Assembly (NCBI RefSeq): GCF_040549525.1 | Contig: NZ_JBEPTM010000007.1 | Span: 62,001 to 126,000 of the forward strand | DNA length: 64,000 nt | Source of the DNA: Lacisediminihabitans sp040549525 | GTDB lineage: Bacteria; Actinomycetota; Actinomycetes; Actinomycetales; Microbacteriaceae | Direction: 5' to 3' | Shown here: positions 51,495 to 59,565 of the stretch, one piece after another | Layout: the number at the start of each line of letters is the position of its first letter | How positions within the stretch are numbered: the stretch's first letter is position 1 | The notes under the pieces: generated by a model | What the model saw: the letters and a program-made list of their open reading frames with translations, nothing else | Database searches by the model: none | Told to the model about the DNA's origin: nothing | Translations under genes and position numbers: made by a program

Positions 51495-51742
51495 CATGGG
51501 GGCGTCGTCTCGCTGGCTGCTCCGGATCAGCCAGGAGCCGTCTCCGAGGAGATCTCGTGGCAACTCCAGAACATGAGCAGTCAAGTGAGGCTGGCTGCTC
51601 CGGCAGTTACCAGCACTTGGTGAGGATTCTGCAGGTCCACTCGGTTCCGGGCTTCTCGCGTAGGGCATTCGCGGGTCGACTCTTCGGACGAGTCAGTCCG
51701 CTCTTCGTAAAATGTGACCAGACGAGGCCACGCGATCAGCGG

Positions 51743-52135
51743 CTAGCTTGCTAGTGAAACTCCGGCTCGTCTCGCAGCTGCGACGAGCGCATCATCAAAA
51801 GTTGCGAGCTCGGATCCCGTGCGAATGGCAGTGTGGAGGGCGACAGCATCGGGCATCCGAAGTCGGTAGCTGTTTCGAACGCGGGCAAGCTCGGTGGCGT
51901 CGGTAGCCTCCAGGGGGATCACCCGAACACCGATGCTCAGCAGCGCGGTCATCGCGGCATCCTGGCGGTCAACCCGAGTTGGGTGCACGAGAGCTTCCGC
52001 AACAGTCAGGACGCTTGAGGCGAAGCCATCGACGAAGTGGCGCTCCAAAAGTTCAGTCGACACCGCATGGTGCGGATCTGAGGAATCCAGAAAGGCGATC
52101 AGGACGTTTGCGTCCAGAACGATCACTCTGGCCAT
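51743..52135 (-). CDS. vapC: PIN-domain ribonuclease toxin VapC
   Basis: 130 aa. PIN-domain acidic residues are in VIVLDANVLIAFLD (first Asp, about 7), TVAEAL (Glu), RMPDAVALHTA (Asp) and ATFDDALV (last Asp), the four-residue metal site of VapC RNases, which cleave tRNA or rRNA. ATG 52135 lies 13 nt inside the end of the antitoxin gene, the normal coupled arrangement. Somewhat lower GC than neighbours hints at recent arrival. Confidence 0.92.
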   Translation of the reverse strand: MARVIVLDANVLIAFLDSSDPHHAVSTELLERHFVDGFASSVLTVAEALVHPTRVDRQDAAMTALLSIGVRVIPLEATDATELARVRNSYRLRMPDAVALHTAIRTGSELATFDDALVAAARRAGVSLAS

Positions 52136-52353
52136 TCGGCTAGAAGAGTTGCCCTAGAGTCTCGTGGATAGGCACCTGTTGCCGCGCCAGCAGCGCCACT
52201 AATCAGTGCATGGACGCCACCGTCTACGTGTATGGAAGCGCGACCGACCTCGACCAGCTTGCGAAGCAGCGCTCCACGGTCGCCGCGCAACTCCGGCCAC
52301 GCCAAGGCCGCATCATCCAGCGCGCGAGCAAGGTCGTCCGTTTCGGTGAGCAT
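52123..52353 (-). CDS. vapB: VapB-type antitoxin
   Basis: 76 aa, upstream of and overlapping vapC. The sequence (TDDLARALDDAALAWPELRGDRGALLRKLVEVGR) lacks an obvious ribbon-helix-helix or AbrB motif, but its length, position and operator-like repeat upstream fit an antitoxin. Start ATG 52353. The fold is uncertain, so the antitoxin call rests mainly on context. Confidence 0.78.
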   Translation of the reverse strand: MLTETDDLARALDDAALAWPELRGDRGALLRKLVEVGRASIHVDGGVHALISGAAGAATGAYPRDSRATLLAEWPE

Positions 52354-52384
52354 ATGACGGGCTCTCACAGTTGGCACACGACGA

Positions 52385-52411
52385 GTGTAACACCTAGTCA
52401 AAGTGTTGCAC
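52385..52411 (-). promoter_or_regulatory. Inverted repeat operator upstream of vapBC
   Basis: GTGTAACAC and GTGTTGCAC separated by 9 nt (plus strand) form an inverted repeat matching at 8 of 9 positions, 32 nt upstream of the vapB start. It is the likely binding site for VapB/VapBC autorepression. Confidence 0.6.
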
Positions 52412-52544
52412 CAGCCTGCTATCTCTGTCGCCACCCATCGAATGCAGGACGCCGGCCCCGCTCGAAACCGACGCCAGCGATCACCGAACGCCGCCACAGG
52501 GCGTTGACAGTCTCACACCGGACGAAATCGCATTTCTGCTGGCT

Positions 52545-53228
52545 ATGCTCTCGATCGTGAACGACATCCTGACCTGGATTCTCGACACGGTTCGCAACGT
52601 CGATCCCGTGCTTCGGATTCTGATCGCGGGTGTCGGCATGCTGCTGGAGACGTCGATCCTCGTGGGGTTGATCGTGCCCGGGGACACGATAGTGCTCGTG
52701 TCGGCCACCGGAATCGCCGATTGGCCGCAGTACGCGGCGCTTCTCGCCGCCGTGATCGTGGGGTCGCTCACCGGGGAGAGCATCGGCTTCGCCCTCGGTC
52801 GCTTCTTCGGGCCGCGCATCCAGGCCTCCCGGATCGGGCGGAGACTGGGTGAACGCAATTGGCTCCGGGCGGAGACCTACCTCGACCGGCGTGGGGGGCC
52901 TGCGGTGTTCATCTCCCGATTTCTTCCGGTACTGCACGCGCTCATCCCCCTCACGGTGGGGATGAGCACCATGAGCTACCGCAAGTTCCTGGCCTGGACG
53001 GCGCCGGCCTGCATCCTCTGGGCCGGTGCCTATGTCTCGGTGGGGTGGCTTGCCGCGGGGTCCTACCGACAACTCGCGACCCAGTTGCACTTCGCGGGCT
53101 TCCTCTTCGCCGGAATCATCGCGGCGTTCCTCGTGCTCGTGTTGGTCGTGAAGAAGGCCGTCACCCGGGTCGAGGCCCGGCACATGCTGCGCGATGAGCC
53201 CCAGACAGACGAAGTGCCCGAGCCGTAG
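52545..53228 (+). CDS. DedA/VTT-domain membrane protein
   Basis: 227 aa with the VTT (SNARE-associated) fold: LLETSILVGLIVPGDTIVLV at the first re-entrant loop with the conserved acidic residue, GESIGFALGRFFG, and FISRFLPVLHALIPLTVGM. E. coli DedA proteins have arginines six residues apart in the last motif; here the second is histidine. The family includes lipid carrier (C55-P and PE) flippases. Possible promoter TTGACA (52504-52509). A hairpin spans the stop codon. Confidence 0.9.
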   Translation: MLSIVNDILTWILDTVRNVDPVLRILIAGVGMLLETSILVGLIVPGDTIVLVSATGIADWPQYAALLAAVIVGSLTGESIGFALGRFFGPRIQASRIGRRLGERNWLRAETYLDRRGGPAVFISRFLPVLHALIPLTVGMSTMSYRKFLAWTAPACILWAGAYVSVGWLAAGSYRQLATQLHFAGFLFAGIIAAFLVLVLVVKKAVTRVEARHMLRDEPQTDEVPEP

Positions 53229-53240
53229 CCCGGGCACTTC
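53211..53240. terminator. Shared terminator hairpin of dedA and the opu operon
   Basis: GAAGTGCCCG and CGGGCACTTC form a perfect 10-bp stem with a 10-nt loop that contains the dedA stop codon; it lies between convergent genes. No clear T-tract on either side. Confidence 0.7.
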
Positions 53241-53260
53241 GAGAGATCACGCGGCGTCTG

Positions 53261-54187
53261 CTACTTGAGCAGGCCGGCGTCGGTGAGCCACGCCTTGGCG
53301 ATGACCGGTGCAGACTTCTGGTCGGTGACGCTTTCGGAGTTGAGGCTGACGAGGTCGGACTGCGAGAGCTTGGCACTCACCTTGTTCAGGATGTCCGCCG
53401 CCTTCGTGGTGACCTTCTTGGACACGATCGGGGCGACGTTGTCCGGGAAGAACAGGTTGTCAGGATCCTTGAGCACGACCAGGTTGTCGGTCTTGATGAG
53501 GGGGCTGGCGGTGTAGATGTTGGCGAGCTGGATCTTGTTGTCCAGAAGCGCCTTCACCGTGAGCGGTCCGCCGCCGTCTTCGATCGCGGTCAGTCCGGCG
53601 GTTGTGACGCCGTACTTGGCCTTGAGCGCTTCGGGACCGTAGGGACGGGTCGCGAGTTCGGAGTTGCCTCCGACCAGGATCGGCTCGGTCACGTTCTTCA
53701 ACGAGGCGATGTCGGTGAGGTTGTACTTCTTGGCGAACTCCGAGGTCACTGTCCACGAGTTCTGGTCGGCCGCCTCAGCCTTGTCGAGCACGCGAAGCCC
53801 GGTCGGCAACACCGACGCGAGGTCCTTCGCCACGTCATCCGCAGAGCCCCCGGCTGCGGTCTTGTTCAGCGCCTGGTCGAGACTGCCGATGTATTCGGGG
53901 AAGACATCGATCTTTCCGGATTCGAGTTCGGGCAGGTAGACCTCACGCTGGCCGATCTTGAACTGGCGGTCGACCGTGAATCCGCCGTTTTCGAGCGCCT
54001 GGGCGTAGATCTCGGCGACGATCTCGTTGGAGTAGTAGTCCTGCGATCCGACCACAAGGGTCGTCTTCGATCCCGAACTCGAGCCCCCGGAGATGGGGTT
54101 ACTCGACGCACACCCTGAAAGGGCTATTGCTGCCCCAACCACGACTGCGCCAAGTGCGACGAGCCGGCCTTTTCTTGCTGTGAACAT
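53261..54187 (-). CDS. Glycine betaine/choline-type ABC substrate-binding lipoprotein
   Basis: 308 aa. The signal peptide ends in a lipobox ALSGC (Cys about 26), followed by a Ser/Gly linker and the OpuAC/OsmX-type domain beginning TTLVVGSQDYYSNEIVAEIYAQALE, with IDVFPEYIGSLDQAL and IYTASPLI. It would be tethered to the outer membrane face and bind osmoprotectants such as betaine, choline or carnitine. Last gene of a four-gene importer operon; 27 nt after the permease. ATG 54187 has AAGGAAG upstream. Confidence 0.92.
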   Translation of the reverse strand: MFTARKGRLVALGAVVVGAAIALSGCASSNPISGGSSSGSKTTLVVGSQDYYSNEIVAEIYAQALENGGFTVDRQFKIGQREVYLPELESGKIDVFPEYIGSLDQALNKTAAGGSADDVAKDLASVLPTGLRVLDKAEAADQNSWTVTSEFAKKYNLTDIASLKNVTEPILVGGNSELATRPYGPEALKAKYGVTTAGLTAIEDGGGPLTVKALLDNKIQLANIYTASPLIKTDNLVVLKDPDNLFFPDNVAPIVSKKVTTKAADILNKVSAKLSQSDLVSLNSESVTDQKSAPVIAKAWLTDAGLLK

Positions 54188-54214
54188 GTGATTGCTTCCT
54201 TAATATGAGGGGGG

Positions 54215-54931
54215 TTAACCCAGGGCCGCGCGAGATCGGGTCGACTTCACGCGGACATCTTGAGGTCGTCCGGCCGTGACCCCCGCGGGGATGACGAGCC
54301 TCTGGACGATGCTGAACAGCACTTCGGAGAGGATGGCGAGCAGGATCACGAGAATGGATCCCGCCAGCATCTGGGGATAGTCGTTCGTCTTGAGCCCCAG
54401 GAAGATGTAGTGACCGAGACCTCCACCGCCCACGTAATCCGCGAGCGTTGCGGTGGCGATCACCTGGAGAGATGCGGTGCGCAGCCCACCGATCAACAGC
54501 GGCAGCCCGAGCGGCATCTCCACCCGCCCCACGATCTGCAACTCGGTCATACCGACGGCCCGTGCGGCGTCGATGGCTCGCCGATCGACGGCCTCGAAGC
54601 CGGAATACGCACCGGCGAGGATCGAGGGGATGGCGAGCACTACGAGAGCGACGAATGGGCCGATCAGACCCACGTTCACGATCAGGGCGATGAGGCTCAG
54701 CAGCCCGAGGGTGGGAAGGGCGCGTGTCGCGCCCGATACCCCGATCGCCAGCGAGCGCCCTCGGCCGGTGTGACCGATGACGTACCCGAGCGGGATCGCG
54801 ATCACCGACGCGACGGCGAGTACTCCGAGGCTGATCAGCAGGTGCTGACCCACCCGGGTGCCGATTCCATTCACCCCGACATAGTGCGCCGGATCGAACA
54901 CCCAGAGGATGCCCTGCACGAAGAGATTCAT
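54215..54931 (-). CDS. ABC permease of the osmoprotectant importer (OpuC-type, second)
   Basis: 238 aa binding-protein-dependent permease with about six helices. The EAA-type coupling loop is AIDAARAVGMTELQIVGRVEMPLGLPLLIGGLR, diagnostic for OpuCB/OpuCD/ProW-like permeases. Start ATG 54931 overlaps the first permease stop by 4 nt (ATGA). With its neighbours it forms a heterodimeric channel. The C-terminal tail is basic. Confidence 0.93.
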   Translation of the reverse strand: MNLFVQGILWVFDPAHYVGVNGIGTRVGQHLLISLGVLAVASVIAIPLGYVIGHTGRGRSLAIGVSGATRALPTLGLLSLIALIVNVGLIGPFVALVVLAIPSILAGAYSGFEAVDRRAIDAARAVGMTELQIVGRVEMPLGLPLLIGGLRTASLQVIATATLADYVGGGGLGHYIFLGLKTNDYPQMLAGSILVILLAILSEVLFSIVQRLVIPAGVTAGRPQDVRVKSTRSRAALG

Positions 54932-55617
54932 GCGGTCACCGCCTCTCTCGGTCGACGACGGTCCCGGCGGGCGAGTCGCCCCGACGTGACCGCGACCCAG
55001 GGCATCAGTGCCCGGCCGAGAAGTACGAGGAGCCCGTCGACCGCGAGCGCGATGACGATGGTGAGCACGATCCCGGTGAGGATCTCGACGGCGATACCAC
55101 GCTGGATTCCATCGGTGAAGAGCGCCCCGAGGCTGCTGATGCCGATCACGGCTCCCACCGTCGTGAGGCTGATCGTGCTCACGGCGACGACGCGGATGCC
55201 GGCGAGCAGCACGGGACCAGCAAGAGGAAGCTCGACCCTGAAGAATTGCGACCTCGACGAGAAACCCACAGCGGTGGCCGACTGCCGGATGTCCGCATCC
55301 ACCGAGCCGAGGCCGTCGGCCGTGGTGCGCACCATGAGGGCGATGCCGTACAGGGTGAGTGCGACGACGAGGTTGATCGGGTCCCTCAGGCCGGTGCCGA
55401 TGATCAGCGGAAGGATGATGAACAGTGGGAGCGACGGGATGGCGTAGAGCAGGCCGAGAACGGTGAGCAGTGTTCCGCGACTCCAGCGGTAGCGATTCGC
55501 GACCCAGCCGATGGGCACCGAGATCACGAAACTCAGGATGATCGGCGGGATGGCGATGAGGAGATGCGCGACCACCAACTGGCCGATCAGCTCGCCGTTG
55601 TTGAGCAGCCAGGTCAC
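54928..55617 (-). CDS. ABC permease of the osmoprotectant importer (OpuC-type, first)
   Basis: 229 aa, about six helices, with the EAA-like loop VDADIRQSATAVGFSSRSQFFRVELPLAGPVLLAGIR. GTG start at 55617 overlaps the ATPase stop as GTGA, and its own stop overlaps the next permease as ATGA. Two distinct permeases and one ATPase are the OpuC layout rather than ProVW, which uses one permease type. Confidence 0.93.
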   Translation of the reverse strand: MTWLLNNGELIGQLVVAHLLIAIPPIILSFVISVPIGWVANRYRWSRGTLLTVLGLLYAIPSLPLFIILPLIIGTGLRDPINLVVALTLYGIALMVRTTADGLGSVDADIRQSATAVGFSSRSQFFRVELPLAGPVLLAGIRVVAVSTISLTTVGAVIGISSLGALFTDGIQRGIAVEILTGIVLTIVIALAVDGLLVLLGRALMPWVAVTSGRLARRDRRRPREAVTA

Positions 55618-56465
55618 CGCGCTGCCCCGCCGGATTCGCTGACGGTTTCGGAATCGGGCACGAGTACTCCGGCGGCACGTCCGGAGGCATCCACCAGGAT
55701 GTCTCCGCTCGGCGTGCTTCGGATGCTCAGCTCACGCTTTCCCTTGTCTCCACCGATGAAGGAGGCGACGAATTCGTTGGCGGGCGCGGAGAGGATCTCG
55801 GTCGGTGTGCCGACCTGCGCAATGCGACCACCCTTCTCGAGGATCACGACCTGGTCGCCGAGGAGGAACGCCTCGTCGATGTCGTGGGTGACGAACACCA
55901 CGGTCTTGTCGAGCTCGCGCTGGAGGCGAAGCAACTCGGTCTGCAGCTCGGCGCGCACGATCGGGTCCACGGCACCGAAGGGCTCATCCATCAGCAGGAT
56001 GTTGGGATCGGCCGCGAGCCCGCGGGCCACCCCGACGCGCTGCTGCTGGCCACCGGACAACTGGCTCGGGTAGCGGTCGGCCAAGGCGCGGTCGAGACCG
56101 ACGGTGTCGAGCAGGCGCAGCGCATCCTCCCGTGCCTGTTTCTTGGGGACCCGGTTGAGCACCGGGACCGTCGCGACGTTGTCGATCACCTTGAGATGTG
56201 GAAGCAGGCCAGAGTTCTGCATCACGTAGCCGATGCGGCGGCGCAGTGCCACCGGCTCCAGCTTCGAAGTGTCATCACCATCGATTTCGATGACGCCGGA
56301 CGTCGGGTCGACCATGCGGTTGATCATGCGCAGCAGAGTGGTCTTGCCCGATCCGGATGAACCGACGAACACCGTCGTCTTGCGCGACGGCAACACCAGG
56401 CTGAAGTCTTCGACCGCGACCGTGCCATCGGGAAACTGTTTCGTGACGCTGCGGAACTCGATCAT
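55614..56465 (-). CDS. ABC ATPase of the osmoprotectant importer (OpuCA/ProV-type)
   Basis: 283 aa. Walker A GSSGSGKT, Q-loop YVMQNSGLLPHLKV, signature LSGGQQQRVGVARGL, Walker B ILLMDEPFGAVDP, H-loop VTHDIDEA. The short C-terminal extension after position 240 is too small for the full CBS tandem of OpuA/ProV. First gene of the operon. ATG 56465 has no strong ribosome site; GAGGAA lies 13 nt upstream. Confidence 0.93.
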   Translation of the reverse strand: MIEFRSVTKQFPDGTVAVEDFSLVLPSRKTTVFVGSSGSGKTTLLRMINRMVDPTSGVIEIDGDDTSKLEPVALRRRIGYVMQNSGLLPHLKVIDNVATVPVLNRVPKKQAREDALRLLDTVGLDRALADRYPSQLSGGQQQRVGVARGLAADPNILLMDEPFGAVDPIVRAELQTELLRLQRELDKTVVFVTHDIDEAFLLGDQVVILEKGGRIAQVGTPTEILSAPANEFVASFIGGDKGKRELSIRSTPSGDILVDASGRAAGVLVPDSETVSESGGAAR

Positions 56466-56812
56466 GGGGGCGGCTCATTCCTCGTGGGCTACACGAATCG
56501 ACACTTGCCGGACTTTTCTAGTTCAACACTATTCGCGGCCACCGTCACTTTCGGTTGCCGCAGATTACGAATCGCTGACAGTGCGGGGCGCACGCGGTTC
56601 GCAGAAATGGCCGGATTTCACGGTGAAACGAACCGTACGCCTCGACCGACCGGGGGCCTAGGCCCGGTCGGGATCTGTGCAGGAGCCTGTCAGGTACGGG
56701 CGGACGACCGCAGCCGTTCCTTCGCCGGACCACCGGCACCCACCGAACCGCAGGGCGCGCCGGGGACCGCCGCGACGTGCCGCGATGTGCCGCGATGTGC
56801 CGCTACCTGCCG
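56466..56812. other. 347-nt intergenic region between the opu operon and the TetR gene
   Basis: Holds the opu promoter, whose exact boxes are not certain (TTGAAC occurs on the minus strand near 56520). It also contains a partial copy of the tetR 3' end: 26 of about 31 bases at 56667-56697 match 56822-56852, encoding YLTG and DPD in the same strand and order. Just before the tetR stop is a 10-bp tandem array (56771-56820, units near CGCGATGTGC). No gene seen. Confidence 0.7.
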
Positions 56813-57469
56813 CTACGCCTTGTCGGGATCTCCGTAGAAGCCTGTCAGGTAGGCCTTCGAGATCGTCATCGCCTCATCGATGAGTGCGGAGTCTCCGTTG
56901 GCGTCGTAGGTGAAGGCGCGGGACAAGAGCGAGTCGGCGACCACGAGCACGACCTCGAGGCGGTGAGCGAGTTCCTCGATCGGAAGCCCGAAGCGCTCAG
57001 AGAGTGCCGTTGCCGCTGCGGCAGCGACAACGGTGCTTCCCGACTGGGCCGCGAGCACCGGACGCACGTCGAGCACGTCCCCCAGTCGGAGGGAACGGAA
57101 TCCGGGAGTGGAACGGAACGCGCCGGTCATCCCGTTGATGCAGGCGCGGATGGCATCCCACCAGGTCGTGTGGGCGGGATCGAGGATGGTGCTGCGGGTG
57201 CCATCGACGAAACCACCGAGCGACCGCGCGCTGAGGCTCTGAAGCACGACGATCCGGTCGGGGAAGTAGCGGTAGACGGTGCCGATTGAGGCCCCGGCGC
57301 GCTCGGCCACCATCGCCGTGGTGAGGCGCTCGTAGCCGATCTCGTCGATGATCGCGGCTGCGGCATCGAGGAGACTCGCGAGCCTCGCCGTGCTGCGCGC
57401 CTGAACCGGCTCATTGCGCAACAGGGCGCTGCCGTCCGAGGCGACTTCGGTGGGGTTTTGATCGGCCAA
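56813..57469 (-). CDS. TetR-family transcriptional regulator
   Basis: 218 aa. N-terminal helix-turn-helix: AAAAIIDEIGYERLTTAMVAERAGASIGTVYRYFPDRIVVLQSL (about 38-80), the classic TetR form. The C-terminal ligand/dimer domain is variable. TTG start at 57469 has GAGGAG 5 nt upstream. It could regulate the opu genes downstream or the divergent App1-like gene; the intergenic dyads favour autoregulation plus the latter. Confidence 0.9.
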   Translation of the reverse strand: MADQNPTEVASDGSALLRNEPVQARSTARLASLLDAAAAIIDEIGYERLTTAMVAERAGASIGTVYRYFPDRIVVLQSLSARSLGGFVDGTRSTILDPAHTTWWDAIRACINGMTGAFRSTPGFRSLRLGDVLDVRPVLAAQSGSTVVAAAAATALSERFGLPIEELAHRLEVVLVVADSLLSRAFTYDANGDSALIDEAMTISKAYLTGFYGDPDKA

Positions 57470-57503
57470 TGCAACTCCTCGATTTATGTCAATCGGAATA
57501 CTA

Positions 57504-57528
57504 TCGCGCCCCCGAGACGGGGGCGCGA
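57504..57528. repeat. Strong GC hairpin between tetR and the App1 gene
   Basis: TCGCGCCCCCG and CGGGGGCGCGA form a perfect 11-bp stem with an AGA loop, followed on the plus strand by GTTTCTT. It lies in a region where both flanking genes point away, so it cannot terminate either; it may be in a 5' leader or be a palindromic protein site. TGGGA/TCCCA is nearby at about 57551-57564. Confidence 0.6.
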
Positions 57529-57643
57529 GTTTCTTGCAATTAATTCACGAAATGGGAGATTTCCCAGAAATGACGGGTCTGTGTACTACTCCAACCGTTC
57601 TGTGGACGGTAATCGATAGCCACAGTCGTGAAAGACTTGCCCC

Positions 57644-58687
57644 ATGGCCAGGATCCCGAAAACGTCAGCCACAGCGGCAGGAGCAGAGCCGATCATCCAC
57701 CTGGCTGCGCGCGCAGAAGACACTGTGCACGATCTCCGGGAGAAGTGGGCGCGGCGTCGCGGACACCTGCCCACCATCGTGCCGTATGCCGGCTACGGTG
57801 CGCCGGGGTGGGCGCGGGTGCTGTGCCGGGTGTTGCTCACCAAGCCGACCGCCGGCACCGATCCCCGGTACAAGAAGATCCGCGGATGGCGCAGTTTCAC
57901 GAGCGTCCCGGTGAATGACATCGTCGTCACCATCGGCATCGGGGATGTGGAGCAGCGGGTGGAGGCCGACCGCGGAGGTGTCGTCGACACCGTGCTCGAA
58001 GTCGACCTCCCCCCGGGCTGGCACACGATCACCCTCGGCACCAACGAGACCGAAACGGTGGAGGCCTCGGTATTCATCGTGGACCCCACGGTGACCGTGG
58101 GAATCATCTCCGACGTGGATGACACGGTGATGGTGACCGCTCTCCCCCGTCCGTTCCTCGCCGCCTGGAACACCTTCGTGCTCGACGAGCACGCACGGCG
58201 ACCGGTGCCGGGCATGGCCGTGCTCTACGAGCGGCTGACGCGGTCGCATCCGGGAATCCCCGTCTTCTATCTCTCCACCGGAGCCTGGAATGTGGCACCG
58301 ACCCTCACCCGTTTCCTGTCGAGGAATCTCTACCCGACCGGACCCCTGTTGCTCACCGACTGGGGGCCGACACACGATCGCTGGTTCCGCAGCGGACGCA
58401 ATCACAAGGTCGACACGCTCAAAAGACTCTCCCGCGAGTTCCCCGACGTGCGCTGGCTGCTCGTCGGAGACGACGGGCAGCACGACGAAGAGATCTACAG
58501 CCAGTTCGCCGACAGTCATCCGCACAGCGTCGAGGCTGTGGCGATCCGCCAGCTCTCGAACAGTGAGGCCGTTCTCGCCGGTGGCAGAAGCAAGTCCGAG
58601 GCGCATTCCAACGAGTCGGCGCCCTGGGTCTACGCTCCCGATGGGGCGGGGCTGGCCGAGCGCCTCTCAGACTCTGGGATTTTCTGA
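57644..58687 (+). CDS. App1-family phosphatase (DUF2183)
   Basis: 347 aa. The HAD-like catalytic motif is ISDVDDTVMVT (DxDxT), with PVFYLSTGAWN and LLVGDDGQHDEEIY, matching the App1 phosphatidate phosphatase family conserved from yeast to bacteria. The N-terminal ~140 residues form the usual beta-rich domain. ATG 57644 is used; no good ribosome site or -10 box is visible. It may dephosphorylate phosphatidic acid or a similar phospholipid; substrate unproven. Confidence 0.88.
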   Translation: MARIPKTSATAAGAEPIIHLAARAEDTVHDLREKWARRRGHLPTIVPYAGYGAPGWARVLCRVLLTKPTAGTDPRYKKIRGWRSFTSVPVNDIVVTIGIGDVEQRVEADRGGVVDTVLEVDLPPGWHTITLGTNETETVEASVFIVDPTVTVGIISDVDDTVMVTALPRPFLAAWNTFVLDEHARRPVPGMAVLYERLTRSHPGIPVFYLSTGAWNVAPTLTRFLSRNLYPTGPLLLTDWGPTHDRWFRSGRNHKVDTLKRLSREFPDVRWLLVGDDGQHDEEIYSQFADSHPHSVEAVAIRQLSNSEAVLAGGRSKSEAHSNESAPWVYAPDGAGLAERLSDSGIF

Positions 58688-58730
58688 CAGCGACCCGCGA
58701 GCGTCGCCGATCTGCTGCTAGACCTGAAAC

Positions 58731-59537
58731 ATGATCCAACGGCTGGCGGACGGATCGGCTGGAGACGCCGACTACTCGAGAATCGGGCCGGGCTACGCGC
58801 TCATCCGGCAACCCGACCCGCGGATCGGGGCTCGCATCCTCGATGCCCTCGGAGGGGCGCGCACGGTTCTCAATGTCGGAGCGGGCGCCGGATCCTATGA
58901 GCCCCTCGACCGGGAGGTCACCGCCGTCGAACCCTCGGCCTCGATGCGCGCCCAGCGACCGGCCTGGCTCACCCGAGCGATCGACGCCACCTCTGACGCC
59001 CTGCCCTTCCCCGACGGGAGCTTCGATGCCAGCATGGCGACGGTCACCGTGCACCAGTGGCCGGCGCGTGCGACGGGTCTGGCCGAGATGCGCAGGGTGA
59101 CCCGAGGGCCCATCGTGATCATGACCTTCGATCCCGTGCCGCCGCAGCACTGGTGGCTCATGGACTACGCGCCAGAGGTACTCGAGGTGGAGAGCCGCCG
59201 GATGCCCGCGATCGCCGCCCTGAGGCTCGAACTGGGCGCAGACAGCGGCGCACCGGTCGACGTGATTCCGGTGCCGGTTCCGGCAGACTGCGTCGATGGA
59301 TTCGGCCAGGCCTTCTTCGCCCGCCCCGAGCGGCTGCTCGAAGCGGATGTCCGCCGGGCCATGTCGGCGTGGAGCTTCGTTTCAGACGAGGTGGTCGCCC
59401 GTTTCACCGATCGGCTCTCGGCGGACCTGTCCAGTGGTGCCTGGGACCGACGGTACGGCGAATTCCGCCGGCTCGACGAGTTCGATGCGGGCCTGCGGCT
59501 CGTGGTGGGGCATCCGTCCCACCGCAGCGAGCAATAG
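58731..59537 (+). CDS. Class I SAM-dependent methyltransferase
   Basis: 268 aa. SAM-binding motif I is VLNVGAGAGSYEP (about 46-58), the acidic ribose contact is in TAVEPSASM, and the later ALPFPDGSFDASMATVTVHQW is the Methyltransf_11 region. The substrate is not predictable; low-similarity neighbours do not help. ATG 58731, with TAGACC ending 6 nt upstream, a near match to the leaderless pattern. It lies 43 nt after the App1-like gene and converges on zwf. Confidence 0.86.
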   Translation: MIQRLADGSAGDADYSRIGPGYALIRQPDPRIGARILDALGGARTVLNVGAGAGSYEPLDREVTAVEPSASMRAQRPAWLTRAIDATSDALPFPDGSFDASMATVTVHQWPARATGLAEMRRVTRGPIVIMTFDPVPPQHWWLMDYAPEVLEVESRRMPAIAALRLELGADSGAPVDVIPVPVPADCVDGFGQAFFARPERLLEADVRRAMSAWSFVSDEVVARFTDRLSADLSSGAWDRRYGEFRRLDEFDAGLRLVVGHPSHRSEQ

Positions 59538-59565
59538 CCCGGCTCTTGAGCTACTTCCAGTCTCG

